From: Acanthosoma haemorrhoidale
Taxonomy: Eukaryota; Arthropoda; Insecta; Hemiptera; Acanthosomatidae
DNA: 64,000 nt
Reading direction: 5' to 3'
Assembly: GCA_930367205.1 (NCBI GenBank)
Contig: OV884015.1
Span: 107,448,509 to 107,512,508 of the forward strand
Position numbers and translations under genes: made by a program. Of the stretch, positions 33,082-42,790 are shown piece by piece. Every line of letters begins with the position of its first letter. The stretch's first letter is position 1. The notes under the pieces are model-generated. The model was given only the letters and a program-made list of their open reading frames with translations. It made no database searches and had not been told where the DNA came from.

Positions 33082-34826
33082 ATTTCTATCACGAATATAT
33101 TCCAAACTGTGCAATAATTTTAGATCCTTTACACAATTTACTCAGGAAAAATGTACAATTTTCATGGTCAATAAAATGTCAAGAATCGTTCGAAAAAATA
33201 AAAAAACTACTATGCTCACAACCTATACTAGAAATCTACGACAAAAATCTACCAATAGTAATATACACCGATGCATCAATAGAAGGATTAGGTGCAGTAT
33301 TAAAACAAATACAAGAAAACGGAAAACAAAAACCAGTAGCATACTTCTCAAAAAAACTAAACGAAGCACAAAAGAAAAAAAAAGCGATATATCTGGAATG
33401 CTTAGCTATTAAAGAAGCCATTAGATACTGGCAATATTGGTTGATTGGGAAGTCATTCACGGTATACTCAGACCATAAACCATTGGAAAATATGAATATA
33501 AAAGCCAGACCAGACGAAGAGCTAGGAGACCTAACTTATTATTTGTCGCAATATGATTTTAATATAAAATATGCTCCAGGTAAATACAATCTAGAAGCAG
33601 ACTGTTTGAGCAGGAACCCAGTACTGGCACCAGAAGATAACAAAAAAGAACAATTAAAAATTGTTAATCTAATAAAATTATCAGATATCATTCAAGACCA
33701 GTCAGGAAATCAAGAACTACTAAATAAAACAGGTTTAACAAAAAAAAACGACGTCTACTACAAGAAAATAAAAGACAAAGAAAAAATTTTACTATCTGAG
33801 GAATTTAGTATAAAATTCATACAAAATGTACATAAAGACATGTGTCACATTGGCATAAAACAAATGCAAAACAAAATAGGCCCCTTGTATACAGCAAAAA
33901 ACCTAACAAAAAATATCAAAAATATCTGCAGCAATTGTGAGGTATGTATTAAAAACAAATCTAGAGGACAAACAAAATTCGGCCTCATGTCCCATTTAGG
34001 TCCAGCAACAAAGCCCTTCGAAATAATGTCGATAGATACGATAGGAGGCTTTGGAGGCTCGAGATCGACGAAGAAATACTTACACCTGTTGGTTGACCAC
34101 TACACAAGGTATGCTTTCATACATACTTCAAAAACGCAAAATGCAACGGACTTTATAAAACTAGTAAATGAAGTGATAGAAACAAGTGAAATCGGTACAA
34201 TCCTTAGTGACCAATATCCAGGTATAAACTCCAAAGAATTTAAAAATTTTTTAAAGGAAAAAAAAATCCCTATAATTTTTACAGCAGTAAACTCACCATT
34301 TTCGAATGGTCTGAATGAACGGCTAAACCAAACCATAGTGAACAAAATAAGGTGTAAAATAAACGAACGAACACAAAAAACGGCATGGACAACAATAGCT
34401 CGAGTGTGCATAGATAAATACAACAACACAGAACATTCCGTTACCGGTTTCACCCCCAGCTACTTGCTTGATGGTACAGACTTTAAAATAGTTCCAAATG
34501 AATTGAAACGAGACATAGCAAACAGAGATTGGATTAAGGATAAAGAAAAAGCGCTTCACAATACAATAAAATCACACACATACAACAAACAACTATTCGA
34601 CAAGCACCGAAAGGATCACGAGTTTAACGAAAACGATATGGTATACATAGAGAATGGAAACAAACTAAACAGGAAGAAACTTGACGAACTCAGAATTGGA
34701 CCATATAAAATAATAGAGAAAATATCAAACTCGATATACAGGATCAACACAGGACATAGAAAAACTGAATCAAATCTATTCCACGTTTCAAAACTTATCC
34801 CTAGTTTTCAGGACAATCCCGAGTAA
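33057..34826 (+). CDS. pol: Gypsy Pol part 2: RNase H and integrase
   Basis: Frame 3 is open from the slippery site to TAA 34824-34826. It opens with the RT-RNase H connection (VRQFLGKINF), then RNase H with YTDAS (Asp at 33270) and SDHKPL. Integrase follows: an HHCC finger (H..H near 33830, CSNCEVC near 33930), then the catalytic triad D (SIDTIG, about 34033), D (SDQYP, 34209) and E (LNERL, 34317), with 35 residues between the second D and E. The C-terminus carries a GPY/F motif (IGPYKI). The first ATG in this frame (about 33441) lies inside RNase H, so this part is not expected to be translated alone. It performs template degradation and insertion into the genome. Confidence 0.9.
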   Translation, partial: VRQFLGKINFYHEYIPNCAIILDPLHNLLRKNVQFSWSIKCQESFEKIKKLLCSQPILEIYDKNLPIVIYTDASIEGLGAVLKQIQENGKQKPVAYFSKKLNEAQKKKKAIYLECLAIKEAIRYWQYWLIGKSFTVYSDHKPLENMNIKARPDEELGDLTYYLSQYDFNIKYAPGKYNLEADCLSRNPVLAPEDNKKEQLKIVNLIKLSDIIQDQSGNQELLNKTGLTKKNDVYYKKIKDKEKILLSEEFSIKFIQNVHKDMCHIGIKQMQNKIGPLYTAKNLTKNIKNICSNCEVCIKNKSRGQTKFGLMSHLGPATKPFEIMSIDTIGGFGGSRSTKKYLHLLVDHYTRYAFIHTSKTQNATDFIKLVNEVIETSEIGTILSDQYPGINSKEFKNFLKEKKIPIIFTAVNSPFSNGLNERLNQTIVNKIRCKINERTQKTAWTTIARVCIDKYNNTEHSVTGFTPSYLLDGTDFKIVPNELKRDIANRDWIKDKEKALHNTIKSHTYNKQLFDKHRKDHEFNENDMVYIENGNKLNRKKLDELRIGPYKIIEKISNSIYRINTGHRKTESNLFHVSKLIPSFQDNPE

Positions 34827-34877
34827 AGGATGTCCTATCAGCGAAAAAGTTTTCTTCCTTTGTGAATATTTTCGCTT

Positions 34878-34894
34878 CTGGGGGGGGGGGGAGA
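34878..34894 (+). other. Polypurine tract
   Basis: A run of about 12-13 G followed by GAGA lies immediately before the 3' LTR TG. This is the expected plus-strand primer position; an almost pure G tract is unusual. Confidence 0.8.
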
Positions 34895-35232
34895 TGTAAA
34901 GAAAATGTATTTCTTTAATTTGAATTAGCACGCCGCACCAACGTAGATAATGCAGGCGTTGAAGAGAATGATACTAGCGTTATCAGCAGGGAGGTTACGG
35001 GAGTGTTAGGCAAGCAGTGAAAGCAAGCTAAACTTAATATTTGACTTTATTATTTGTTATTATAAAACAAACCGAATCGACAGGAGAATAAACATTGAAT
35101 GTCGTTTCTTTGTTTTACAGGTATGACTTTATATTTTATTTGTAAACCCGTAAAGTAATTAACAATTAAAGGAAAATAAACTTTGTTTTACAGAGCAACA
35201 CAACCTTGTTTTTCTGTCGTCCCTAAGAACCA
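34895..35232 (+). repeat. 3' LTR
   Basis: Same length as, and by eye identical to, 30308-30645 at a constant offset of 4587 bases. Confidence 0.92.
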
Positions 35233-35241
35233 TTATATATT
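35233..35241 (+). repeat. Candidate target duplication, right of Gypsy
   Basis: TTATATATT, matching 30299-30307. Confidence 0.5.
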
Positions 35242-36750
35242 TTATACGTTTTGACATTTCTCTAAGCACATGACTTAATAGAACTGTCAAAAAATTATAA
35301 GGTTTTTTTTTTTATTAATTCATATAGGAAAGCACGTCAAGCTACATCTCAAATGTTCATTAAATGACACATGATTCGATAACAAAATGTGTTAACGATT
35401 TAAATTTTTTTTTTTTTAATATTAGCAAACGTTTTGAAAACGTGAGAGATATCATAAATTAGTTTTTTTTTTTTTTATGTATTTTATATCCTGTAATATA
35501 TTAATAATAAGCAGTAAAGATATTTCTTGATTAAATAAATATTGTGCAGTGACAAACATTTTGTATAAAAAAACGTCAAGCCACATAAAGTGGCATTTCA
35601 TTTAACGATAGAGTTTATTAGGCGATTGAAAGACACTATTATGTTCTATTTATAATGAGCTCTATGAATATTATTTTCAATTTCATGTCGTATAAAACCT
35701 AAGTTAAAAATCATCTAAAAGCACCTGAAGACAACTCAATTTTTTGAAAATGTATATATTTTATAGTTTAATGCATTTTAGCATTAATGCAAACATTGGG
35801 GAACAATATTGAAACATCAAAAGCGTTGAAGATTAAATAATCATCGTAGAGATGTAACTATTTAATTTGAAAGCACGCCGATATAAAACTGTGATGTTGA
35901 TAAACTAGCAAACGATTTAGCAACGAAGTGATTGAAAGACTTGACAGGTTTTTTTCTTAAGTATTAAATGATCGTATAAACAAGTTTATAATTATAAGAA
36001 TATTGTTTCCAGCTTCCTACTATGTAAAACGTTAGTTCATTTTGAAATTGGCAACTATCTAAGAGACCTATAGATCTCACATAGTTTTTAAAAACTTTGA
36101 ACAAGAAAGATTTAATTATCATTGTATAGAGACAACCATTTTATTTGAAAGCAGACAAAACTGCAGTTGACATTTAACAAGAAAACTTGTAAGGATTGAA
36201 AAACGTAATCTTAACTTTAATTACAGAGCAGAATAACCTTGGTAAGCTGCAAAGTTATTCGTTACTTAATTTATTTGTCAAATTCCAGATTGCTTCTTAT
36301 AAACGAAGTATATAAAACATAATATATATTCTCACGCGTTAAGAAAAACCACACACAGCACAATCTAAAACCCTCTACAAACTCTCTTCAGCTGTTCTCC
36401 GCCTGTTCAACAAAAACCTTTATAAACTTACTTCAGTTTCTGACACTTTTAAAACAGAAAAAAAAATACTGTAGACATTTTTGTAGCTCTTAACATTTAA
36501 GTACTTTGGAAACTAATCCACTTCAAAGTTGAAAACGTTTATGCTTTAATATTTACATTATAAATATTTTTTAAATATAATCATAATATGCCTTTAGTGT
36601 AATATATAAAGAAAGATAATATGCAAAGAAGTACAAAACTAAACCACGGCAAATGACAACAAGGATACGATGTGCCATCTACTTTACCACGAACAACTAG
36701 AAGTTATATTCTAGTGAAGAGCTTAATCACGGACCGGAAAACACCCGTAT
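35242..36750. repeat. AT-rich DNA with a degenerate repeat
   Basis: Segments starting GAAAGCACGTCAAGC or similar recur at about 35331, 35571, 35868 and 36148, each followed within about 100 bp by TTGAAAGAC-like sequence. Spacing is about 240-300 bp and similarity is weak. Sequence left of the Gypsy element (30190-30290) has comparable words. No genes were seen. Confidence 0.35.
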
Positions 36751-36774
36751 ATATTTTATCAAGAAATATTCGGC

Positions 36775-36975
36775 GTCAGTAAAGAGTGAGGAGACCGGAC
36801 AGAGGCACACTGGGCCGCTGAGGGAGACGCTACTAGGTACATTTTGTAGGGCCCCGATCGTCGCCTGCATGGAAGAGATCCCCTCCTAGGATGTGCTAGT
36901 TTTTGCGAGACCAAGTCGGAAAATCCCACGAAGAAGTTGTGGGGTCTGACCAGTTGGCAGAACAAACCTCATGAA
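36775..36975 (-). repeat. Dispersed repeat family R1, partial diverged copy
   Basis: Aligns with the middle of the R1 repeats at 785-1322 (inverted) and 47159-47668 (direct). Shared words include TTTGTAGGGCC, TGCTAGTTTT and GTGGGGTCTGACCA. The corresponding minus-strand frame is again open (36759-36965, 68 codons). Confidence 0.65.
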
Positions 36976-38110
36976 TCAAACCTAATTTGGACAGATGAAG
37001 TTTTCACCGTAGGACGTAGTTCTATCCATATAAGTTATACTGTTATTAATAAATACAGTTAATCAATATGTGGCAAGGAGAATGATTGAATATCGTTCCA
37101 ATCCTTCAGATAGATGCAGCAAAATATTCTCAATATATTTAGTCTAGCTGTTCAACGGGAAACATCAAGTCTATTGTTGCTCACTACGTTTATCAACGTA
37201 AGGCAATTTGTAATAAAAAGAAATAGCTTGGACATCTTTATCCAGGAGAATATAGACAATGAAAATGAAAAGTGACCATTTAACTGAGATTTACCACTTA
37301 AGCAGAAAATATTACATTCTAATATGTTAAATCATTAACTTTTATTTAATTCAATATCTACGAATACAATCATATGTTATTAATCAATAACATTCCTATT
37401 AGACCAGTAGTTAGGGTGTTGAATTTGGAAATAATTCAAACAAAGGTGAACATTTCTATAATCACTTTATTTTAAGCCAAATATGAACAATGAGTTTCCC
37501 CCTTCACCGAGACGAGTGCTTGCGATGCGTTTTACGAACCTATATTTATAGAAATAATGAATGATCTCATTACTCATCATATGATCGTAACCACACAAGT
37601 ACAGAGCGCGGTGTGGGATGTGTTGACAAATGATAAGATACGGAAACTTAGAAACCCCTGAGAAATTTAATTTTTTGAAAAAATTGGTTACTACTTACAT
37701 TTGCATAATTTTTAATTATACCGTTTTTGGCATTTAAATATTATAAAATAATGTACAGTATAAGAAGACAATTAATAATTTCGAATCTTTTAGAGTTAGG
37801 GGCGGTGCTCAATAACTGGAATGGTTAATTTATTAAATTAAGAACCGCAATGGAGTATTCATATATTTACTTTATTACAACAAACAGAATCTTCACCCAA
37901 CTGGAGAATTTATCTGGTACCGTTTCCTAACATTATTTATTTTTGTGGCGGTTTTACCAAAATATTTAAACCAGACAAAAAATACACCCAAAGGAGAATA
38001 GCTAATAAGTATGTAGAAATAATATAACAATGTCGCAACAAGAGGCTAAAAATTATTGATGAAGAACATGGTCTGAACAATTCAATAGACTAGTTATTCT
38101 ACTTTGAACG
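36976..38110. other. AT-rich DNA, no gene recognised
   Basis: No open frame of interest, repeat or RNA gene was seen. Confidence 0.5.
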
Positions 38111-38457
38111 TTACAGTAACTTATCAAAGACAGGGAAGTAACTTATCAAAGACAGGGAAGTAACTTATCAAAGACAGGGAAGTAACTTATCAAAGACAGG
38201 GAAGTAACTTATCAGAGACAGGGAAGTAACTTATCAAAGCCAGGGAAGTAACTTATCAAAGCCAGGGAAGTAACTTATCAGAGGCAGGGAAGTAACTTAT
38301 CAGAGACAGGGAAGTAATTTATCAAAGCCAGGTAAGTAACTTATCAAAGACAGGGAAGTAACTTATCAGAGACAGGGAAGTAACTTATCAAAGCCAGGGA
38401 AGTAACTTATCAAAGACAGGGAAGTAACTTATCAGAGACAGGGAAGTAACTTATCAA
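38111..38457 (+). repeat. 22-bp minisatellite, about 16 copies
   Basis: Unit AGTAACTTATCAAAGACAGG plus GA, varying mainly at one position (AAAGACAGG, AGAGACAGG or AAAGCCAGG). The units are contiguous without spacers, so it is not a CRISPR-type array. Confidence 0.95.
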
Positions 38458-38461
38458 GGTA

Positions 38462-38960
38462 TCACTTGAAGTTGTGCACGTTTTGGTGGATTTCCATGGG
38501 CATTACCAGCGCTTTCTGCTGTTTGCTCTGGGTCAGCTCCTTATAGGACGTCTTCCTCTTGACTTCACCCAGTGTTTCCAATGGCTACTGTAGTAAGCCA
38601 TCGTCGTCCAGTTAGTGCACGACGTTCCTTTGCAGTGAATGCACAAAACGGAGCACAGAATCCCTGCTCACCCACAGCTGCGTGCTGCTTTGCACCCTTT
38701 AGTGCACCTTCTCCATCCCGAATTGGGGTTTTCGACTTTCCAGCCCATGTTTAAACCTGTAGGCGTGGTTTCAAAGAATGTTAATGTACTCCATCGAGTG
38801 TTGCAGGCAGGGAAGCCACATTGAAATTGGTTTTTATCAGTGAAAAGGCAAAATATGTCTATACCTAATGACATCCAATGACTCTTCACCACCTCCAAAT
38901 AGAGCGATTAAAAAATGTTCTGCCCAGCTTCTGCAATTGTCTGGGCATCCGGATACATCT
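38462..38960 (-). other. Unrecognised GC-richer segment with short open frames
   Basis: The minus strand is open for 76 codons (38668-38898), with several Cys and Trp residues (QFQCGFPACNTRW, then WRRCTKGCK). The plus strand has 60-codon frames over the same stretch. Base composition is clearly less AT-rich than the surroundings, and it directly abuts the 22-bp minisatellite. I do not recognise a family. It may be a remnant of a transposon or of an exon; neither can be supported further. Confidence 0.3.
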
Positions 38961-41635
38961 AAAGCTGAACAATGTCTAAAAGTTTCAAATAACTGAAAAT
39001 ATTAAATTTTGTGATTAAAGAATTTTGACTGCATCTTGTTAATAAACCCTGATGAGATAAACAGTAGTACCTTCTTTCGAATCTCGATGGATGAATCATT
39101 GAAGACTACGTCAATGAGCGACTTACTGCCCGGTGAATAATTGACGAATATTTTACAAGGCCTTCTTGCTAATTTAACTGACTACTAGAAACTTTATGGT
39201 AATATTAAGTAACATATATCCATTTATATTATCATTAAGTTTATGCTTGATTTGAGTTCCGAGGACCTGATAAGAAGTGTATACATACTTTTTATACCTG
39301 TTGAAACGTAATAAGTATTTTTGATTAAAAAAATACCAATCATAGTTTTTTAGACTCCTTCCTTAACCTCCCTCGTTCTTAACTTTGTTAATCTAGGCTA
39401 CGTTTTTTGTTTAAAGTCTAATAAATTAATAATTTTAAGTATAAGAAAAAACTGCTAAAGCTTTTTCTACAAAGAAATGTTAAGTTTAATAAATTCCTGA
39501 GAATGATCAGTAATCCTATGTTGAAGATCTCATAAATTCCTTCGCTCTAATCTCGGCATTCCTCATCTGAGCGAATCAAGTAAGGTCTAATGCACTTTGT
39601 TAGAGAAAGACCATGGACTTAACTTCCTTTTCGCAATAGCTCTCAGAAATACTTAAATGAAACTTAGCTCGAACTAAGGGTTTTGAAAATTTAAAATTAG
39701 CATATTAATCTTGTTGCTACTCATATTTTAAATTATAGAGTAGAACTCTTTTTGCATTTAATAAGAAATACAATACGATACAAAGTCATTAAAAAAAAAC
39801 AAAAAAACTACACCTAGAGCCAGGAAGACAGAACACTGTTTTCAGATGAATGATTTTTCAGATGTATGATTTTCTCCGTTAAATGTACGAATGTATGTTA
39901 TGCGTATCAATAAAAAGAATTATCCTATTTCTTGAAGATAGTTGTCAGATAATATTGATAAGCACCGCATTCTTATTCTTCACGCAGTCCAAAGTTACAC
40001 TTACATAAAGCTCACAGTAGTATTGCGTCCCATTGTAGACCCTCCCATCTGAGTGGGGTTGCACGAGCACATGGGTTCTACATTATATTAGACACTATAT
40101 TTATTGTTTGGATGTTGCTTTTATTTTTGAAATAGCGACAAGAAAAGACAATTGAGTGATTTTGACTAATTTCACGTCGAAGGAACTAAAAACAACAACA
40201 TATGCAATGAGCAGTTGGAGGGTTGATGAAAGTAAAATTTTCCTCTGATCTCTTAAAAAGATTTACAATTGACTAGCAGAATTGCCATGTTTAACCCGGT
40301 TAATGGTATCATAAAATGTTTATGTTTTACAATGTTTTTCATTGTAACTCTTGATAAAGTAAATTTCGATTGTACATTATACTAAAAACAATTACATTTC
40401 AACTATTGATGTAGTTTAATCTACATTTCTATGGATGGCTACATTCAATGACATCCGAAGTTTCAAAGAGATAACTTACGATTTAAGGTTAAAATATCTT
40501 AAAAACAAGTTATACGTCAGTGCAAGTAAGCAAAAACAAAATAATGCGCATTTCATCACCTTAAAGAACCGCTCGTCAATTTGAAATAATCAAATCATCG
40601 ATTTTTTGCACTTTATAAAGCTGTATTGGAATCTATTGAAATAATTTTTTAAGACGTTATCACCCATCTGTGATTGTTAATGCTAACATATATAAATTTT
40701 TACTTTCATTTGTTGTTTAGCTCCAAATACAAATTTGCTATAATTGACTACACGTTCCTACAAACAAACGCGCGTGTCAGCCAACGAGGTGAAAGGGGAG
40801 GAAAATTGGCCTGGGGGAAAAGGGGTTTATCTTAAGCAGATCATTTCAAATGCCATTATAATTCTCTCCGTAAATTGCTCAATTTCAATTGGACCTTGAA
40901 TCAAACGGAACATGCCGCTCATTCAGTGGGATTTTTGAATCAGAACAATCACGGGATGTTTCGTTTTTATTAGCAAGATGATACTGTATCGTTTTTGTTG
41001 TTGTAAGTTTGTACTCGATGCGTTGATGATAATAGAGTTACTAATAGAACTGATAATCATTTAGGGCCATTTATAGCTTTTTGTTTTAATAGCCACAATA
41101 TTTCTTCATTACATCTAAGAAAATATTATTAATATTATGGTTTTTTTTCTGACCGACTTCAATGAAATGCCTCTATACAATTTCTGAAGTAAATTATATG
41201 TTTTTGTATTAGACATCATGACGGAATTGGAAACATATAATGGAATTAAATGACGTGATGAAAAGATAAAAATAGTTGGGTGAGAGCCAAGGACTGTCGC
41301 CATTTATAAACATTTTCTCAACTATTAATTAAATGATTGTGGAAAAAATACACGTTTTTCTCTAACCAAAAATAAACCTGGAAATGATTCGAAAAGACGT
41401 GAATTATAAATAGCTAAAATACAAATATAAATTATGATAAAATGGGTTTATATTCCCTATCGGTAAACATATTAATGTTATTTATCAATTTCCTGTATCT
41501 GTTAGGTATACTACGTTCGTTTGAAGGTAAAGCCTGCGATAAAGCAAGGTTTCATGCTTCCATTCATTTTTGCTATAATCCTTAGAGAGGGGCTGACGGA
41601 TATATTTACAGAGCAAAAAGAATAAAAGAAGTTAA
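38961..41635. other. AT-rich DNA, no gene recognised
   Basis: 2.7 kb without a coding signal, RNA gene or recognisable repeat. Only short AT-rich frames are present. Confidence 0.5.
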
Positions 41636-41850
41636 GAATAAGGGTTAGCCCTTATTGTAACCCGAAGGTGAGCCCCATCACCTAGTCCAGTCTGTTGTTT
41701 TTCTAATTTTAACTATAAAACGAAAAATGTTTGTAATTCTACCCTCCTTCAAATGCATGTTATGCTATGCAGGAAAAGGAGCCATAAATCTGTAAATTTG
41801 TTCATGTTACTGTTCATTTGTTTGTGAATGTTTTTGAATAACGGGGTTTT
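41636..41850 (+). repeat. Dispersed repeat family R2, copy 1
   Basis: Shares GAAGGTGAGCC-CATCAC, a run with TTGACTTTT/TTTAACT-like sequence, and CCTCCTTCAAATGCAT followed by TATGC and GCAG with 56206-56390. Order and spacing are kept, so it is one dispersed family. It could be the end of a retroelement; no coding part is attached. Confidence 0.6.
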
Positions 41851-42158
41851 GGAAAAAAGAAAAAAGTTAGCTGTAAGAAAAATAATCATGCCACACTTGG
41901 TGGCTAAAAAATCGATATTGTGCAAAAATGTGGCTCAGAAACACTCAGAGAAAGGAGAGACACCTCACTCCGCTGGCCCTTGAGTGGAACCGTCAGGGCA
42001 AAAGACGTGTAACGGAGGCCCAGACTGTCTTGGAAAATAACTATGGAGCGAGAATTCCTCAGGGTCAGGGAAAGACGTCCCTCTAATGCTAGAGGATCAC
42101 AGAGAAGAAGCCGCCGAAGTGAGCGTGAGAATAAATGTACCGAAAACTGAGTACATTA

Positions 42159-42790
42159 GGATCAATTTTTTTTTTTTTTTTTTTTTTCCCCTTCATAGCC
42201 CCTTTAAATTTACAGATAATTATATATAATTATAGATCCTCTGGCGAATCTATTTACAAATTATTTCGTATTTCCTGTAGCATCACTACATTATATACAG
42301 GTTTTGCAGGATCAATTGCAAGCAAATGGACGTTGTTACACTTCGTCAACGAGTAGAGGTTACGAGAGACTAATTTACAGGGCTAGGAGCCCGCCTTAAG
42401 TAGCCTACCCAGCCTTGTCTACTGGGAGGGCTGGCAAGGGTTGCCTAGGGCTGCGGTTGGTTCCCACACATGTGGTGAGGAACCCGTGGCCGACGCCTAA
42501 TTACCCGGCCAGCCCTTTCCCCTGGGAGAGGCTGCAAAGGGGTTACTTAGGACCTGCGGGTTCCCTCACTCATATGGTAAGGTACCTGCGATTGACAGCT
42601 GGTGACCCATCTCGTGTGACTTACTTGGCCCCCGCCTTTTTTATTGCTTACCACATTTACAATGATTTATATTTGTTCACGTTATTTACATTTGTCTATA
42701 ATACATTTAGTTCATGTTATTTTCGTTTGCTTACAATACATACACAATAGAGTATAGGGTGATTTATCTTATGTAGTTAGCGGTCACTGC
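42159..42790 (-). mobile_element. Antisense retroposon R3 with poly(T) head, copy 1
   Basis: Starts with about 23 T on the plus strand (a poly(A) tail on the minus strand) and ends with ACAATAGAGTATAGGGT and TTATCTTATGTAGTTAGCG. The same end occurs at about 48112-48152, and a poly(T) head at 47680. The pair looks like two insertions of one poly(A)-tailed retroposon in the same orientation, with diverged middles. It includes an internal duplication at 42408-42600. Confidence 0.5.
42408..42600 (+). repeat. About 96-bp tandem duplication inside R3
   Basis: CCAGCCTTGTCTACTGGGAG... is followed by CCAGCCCTTTCCCCTGGGAG..., both continuing into similar AAGG-TT-CCTAGG, GGTTCCC and TGGTGAGG-like stretches. 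Two imperfect copies, GC-richer than the surroundings. Confidence 0.6.

Larger units (their letters stand above)
30308..35232 (+). mobile_element. Young Ty3/Gypsy LTR retrotransposon
   Basis: A 4.9-kb element with two 338-bp LTRs, a gag ORF, a pol split in two by one frameshift, and a polypurine tract just before the 3' LTR. There is no env ORF. I found no difference between the LTRs when reading them base by base, implying recent insertion or conversion. The domain order protease, RT, RNase H, integrase is that of Ty3/Gypsy. A GPY/F-type C-terminus is present and no chromodomain. It inserted into AT-rich DNA carrying an older degenerate repeat. Confidence 0.95.

Noticed and set aside
34100..34559. 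Minus-strand frames of 78-117 codons opposite integrase
   Set aside because: Shadows of the plus-strand pol gene, with no protein motifs of their own.
34827..34894. Possible env gene downstream of pol in the Gypsy element
   Set aside because: Only 68 bp separate the pol stop from the 3' LTR; there is no third ORF.
38111..38457. Regular 22-bp repeat as a CRISPR-like array
   Set aside because: Units are contiguous with no unique spacers, and the genome is eukaryotic. It is a minisatellite.
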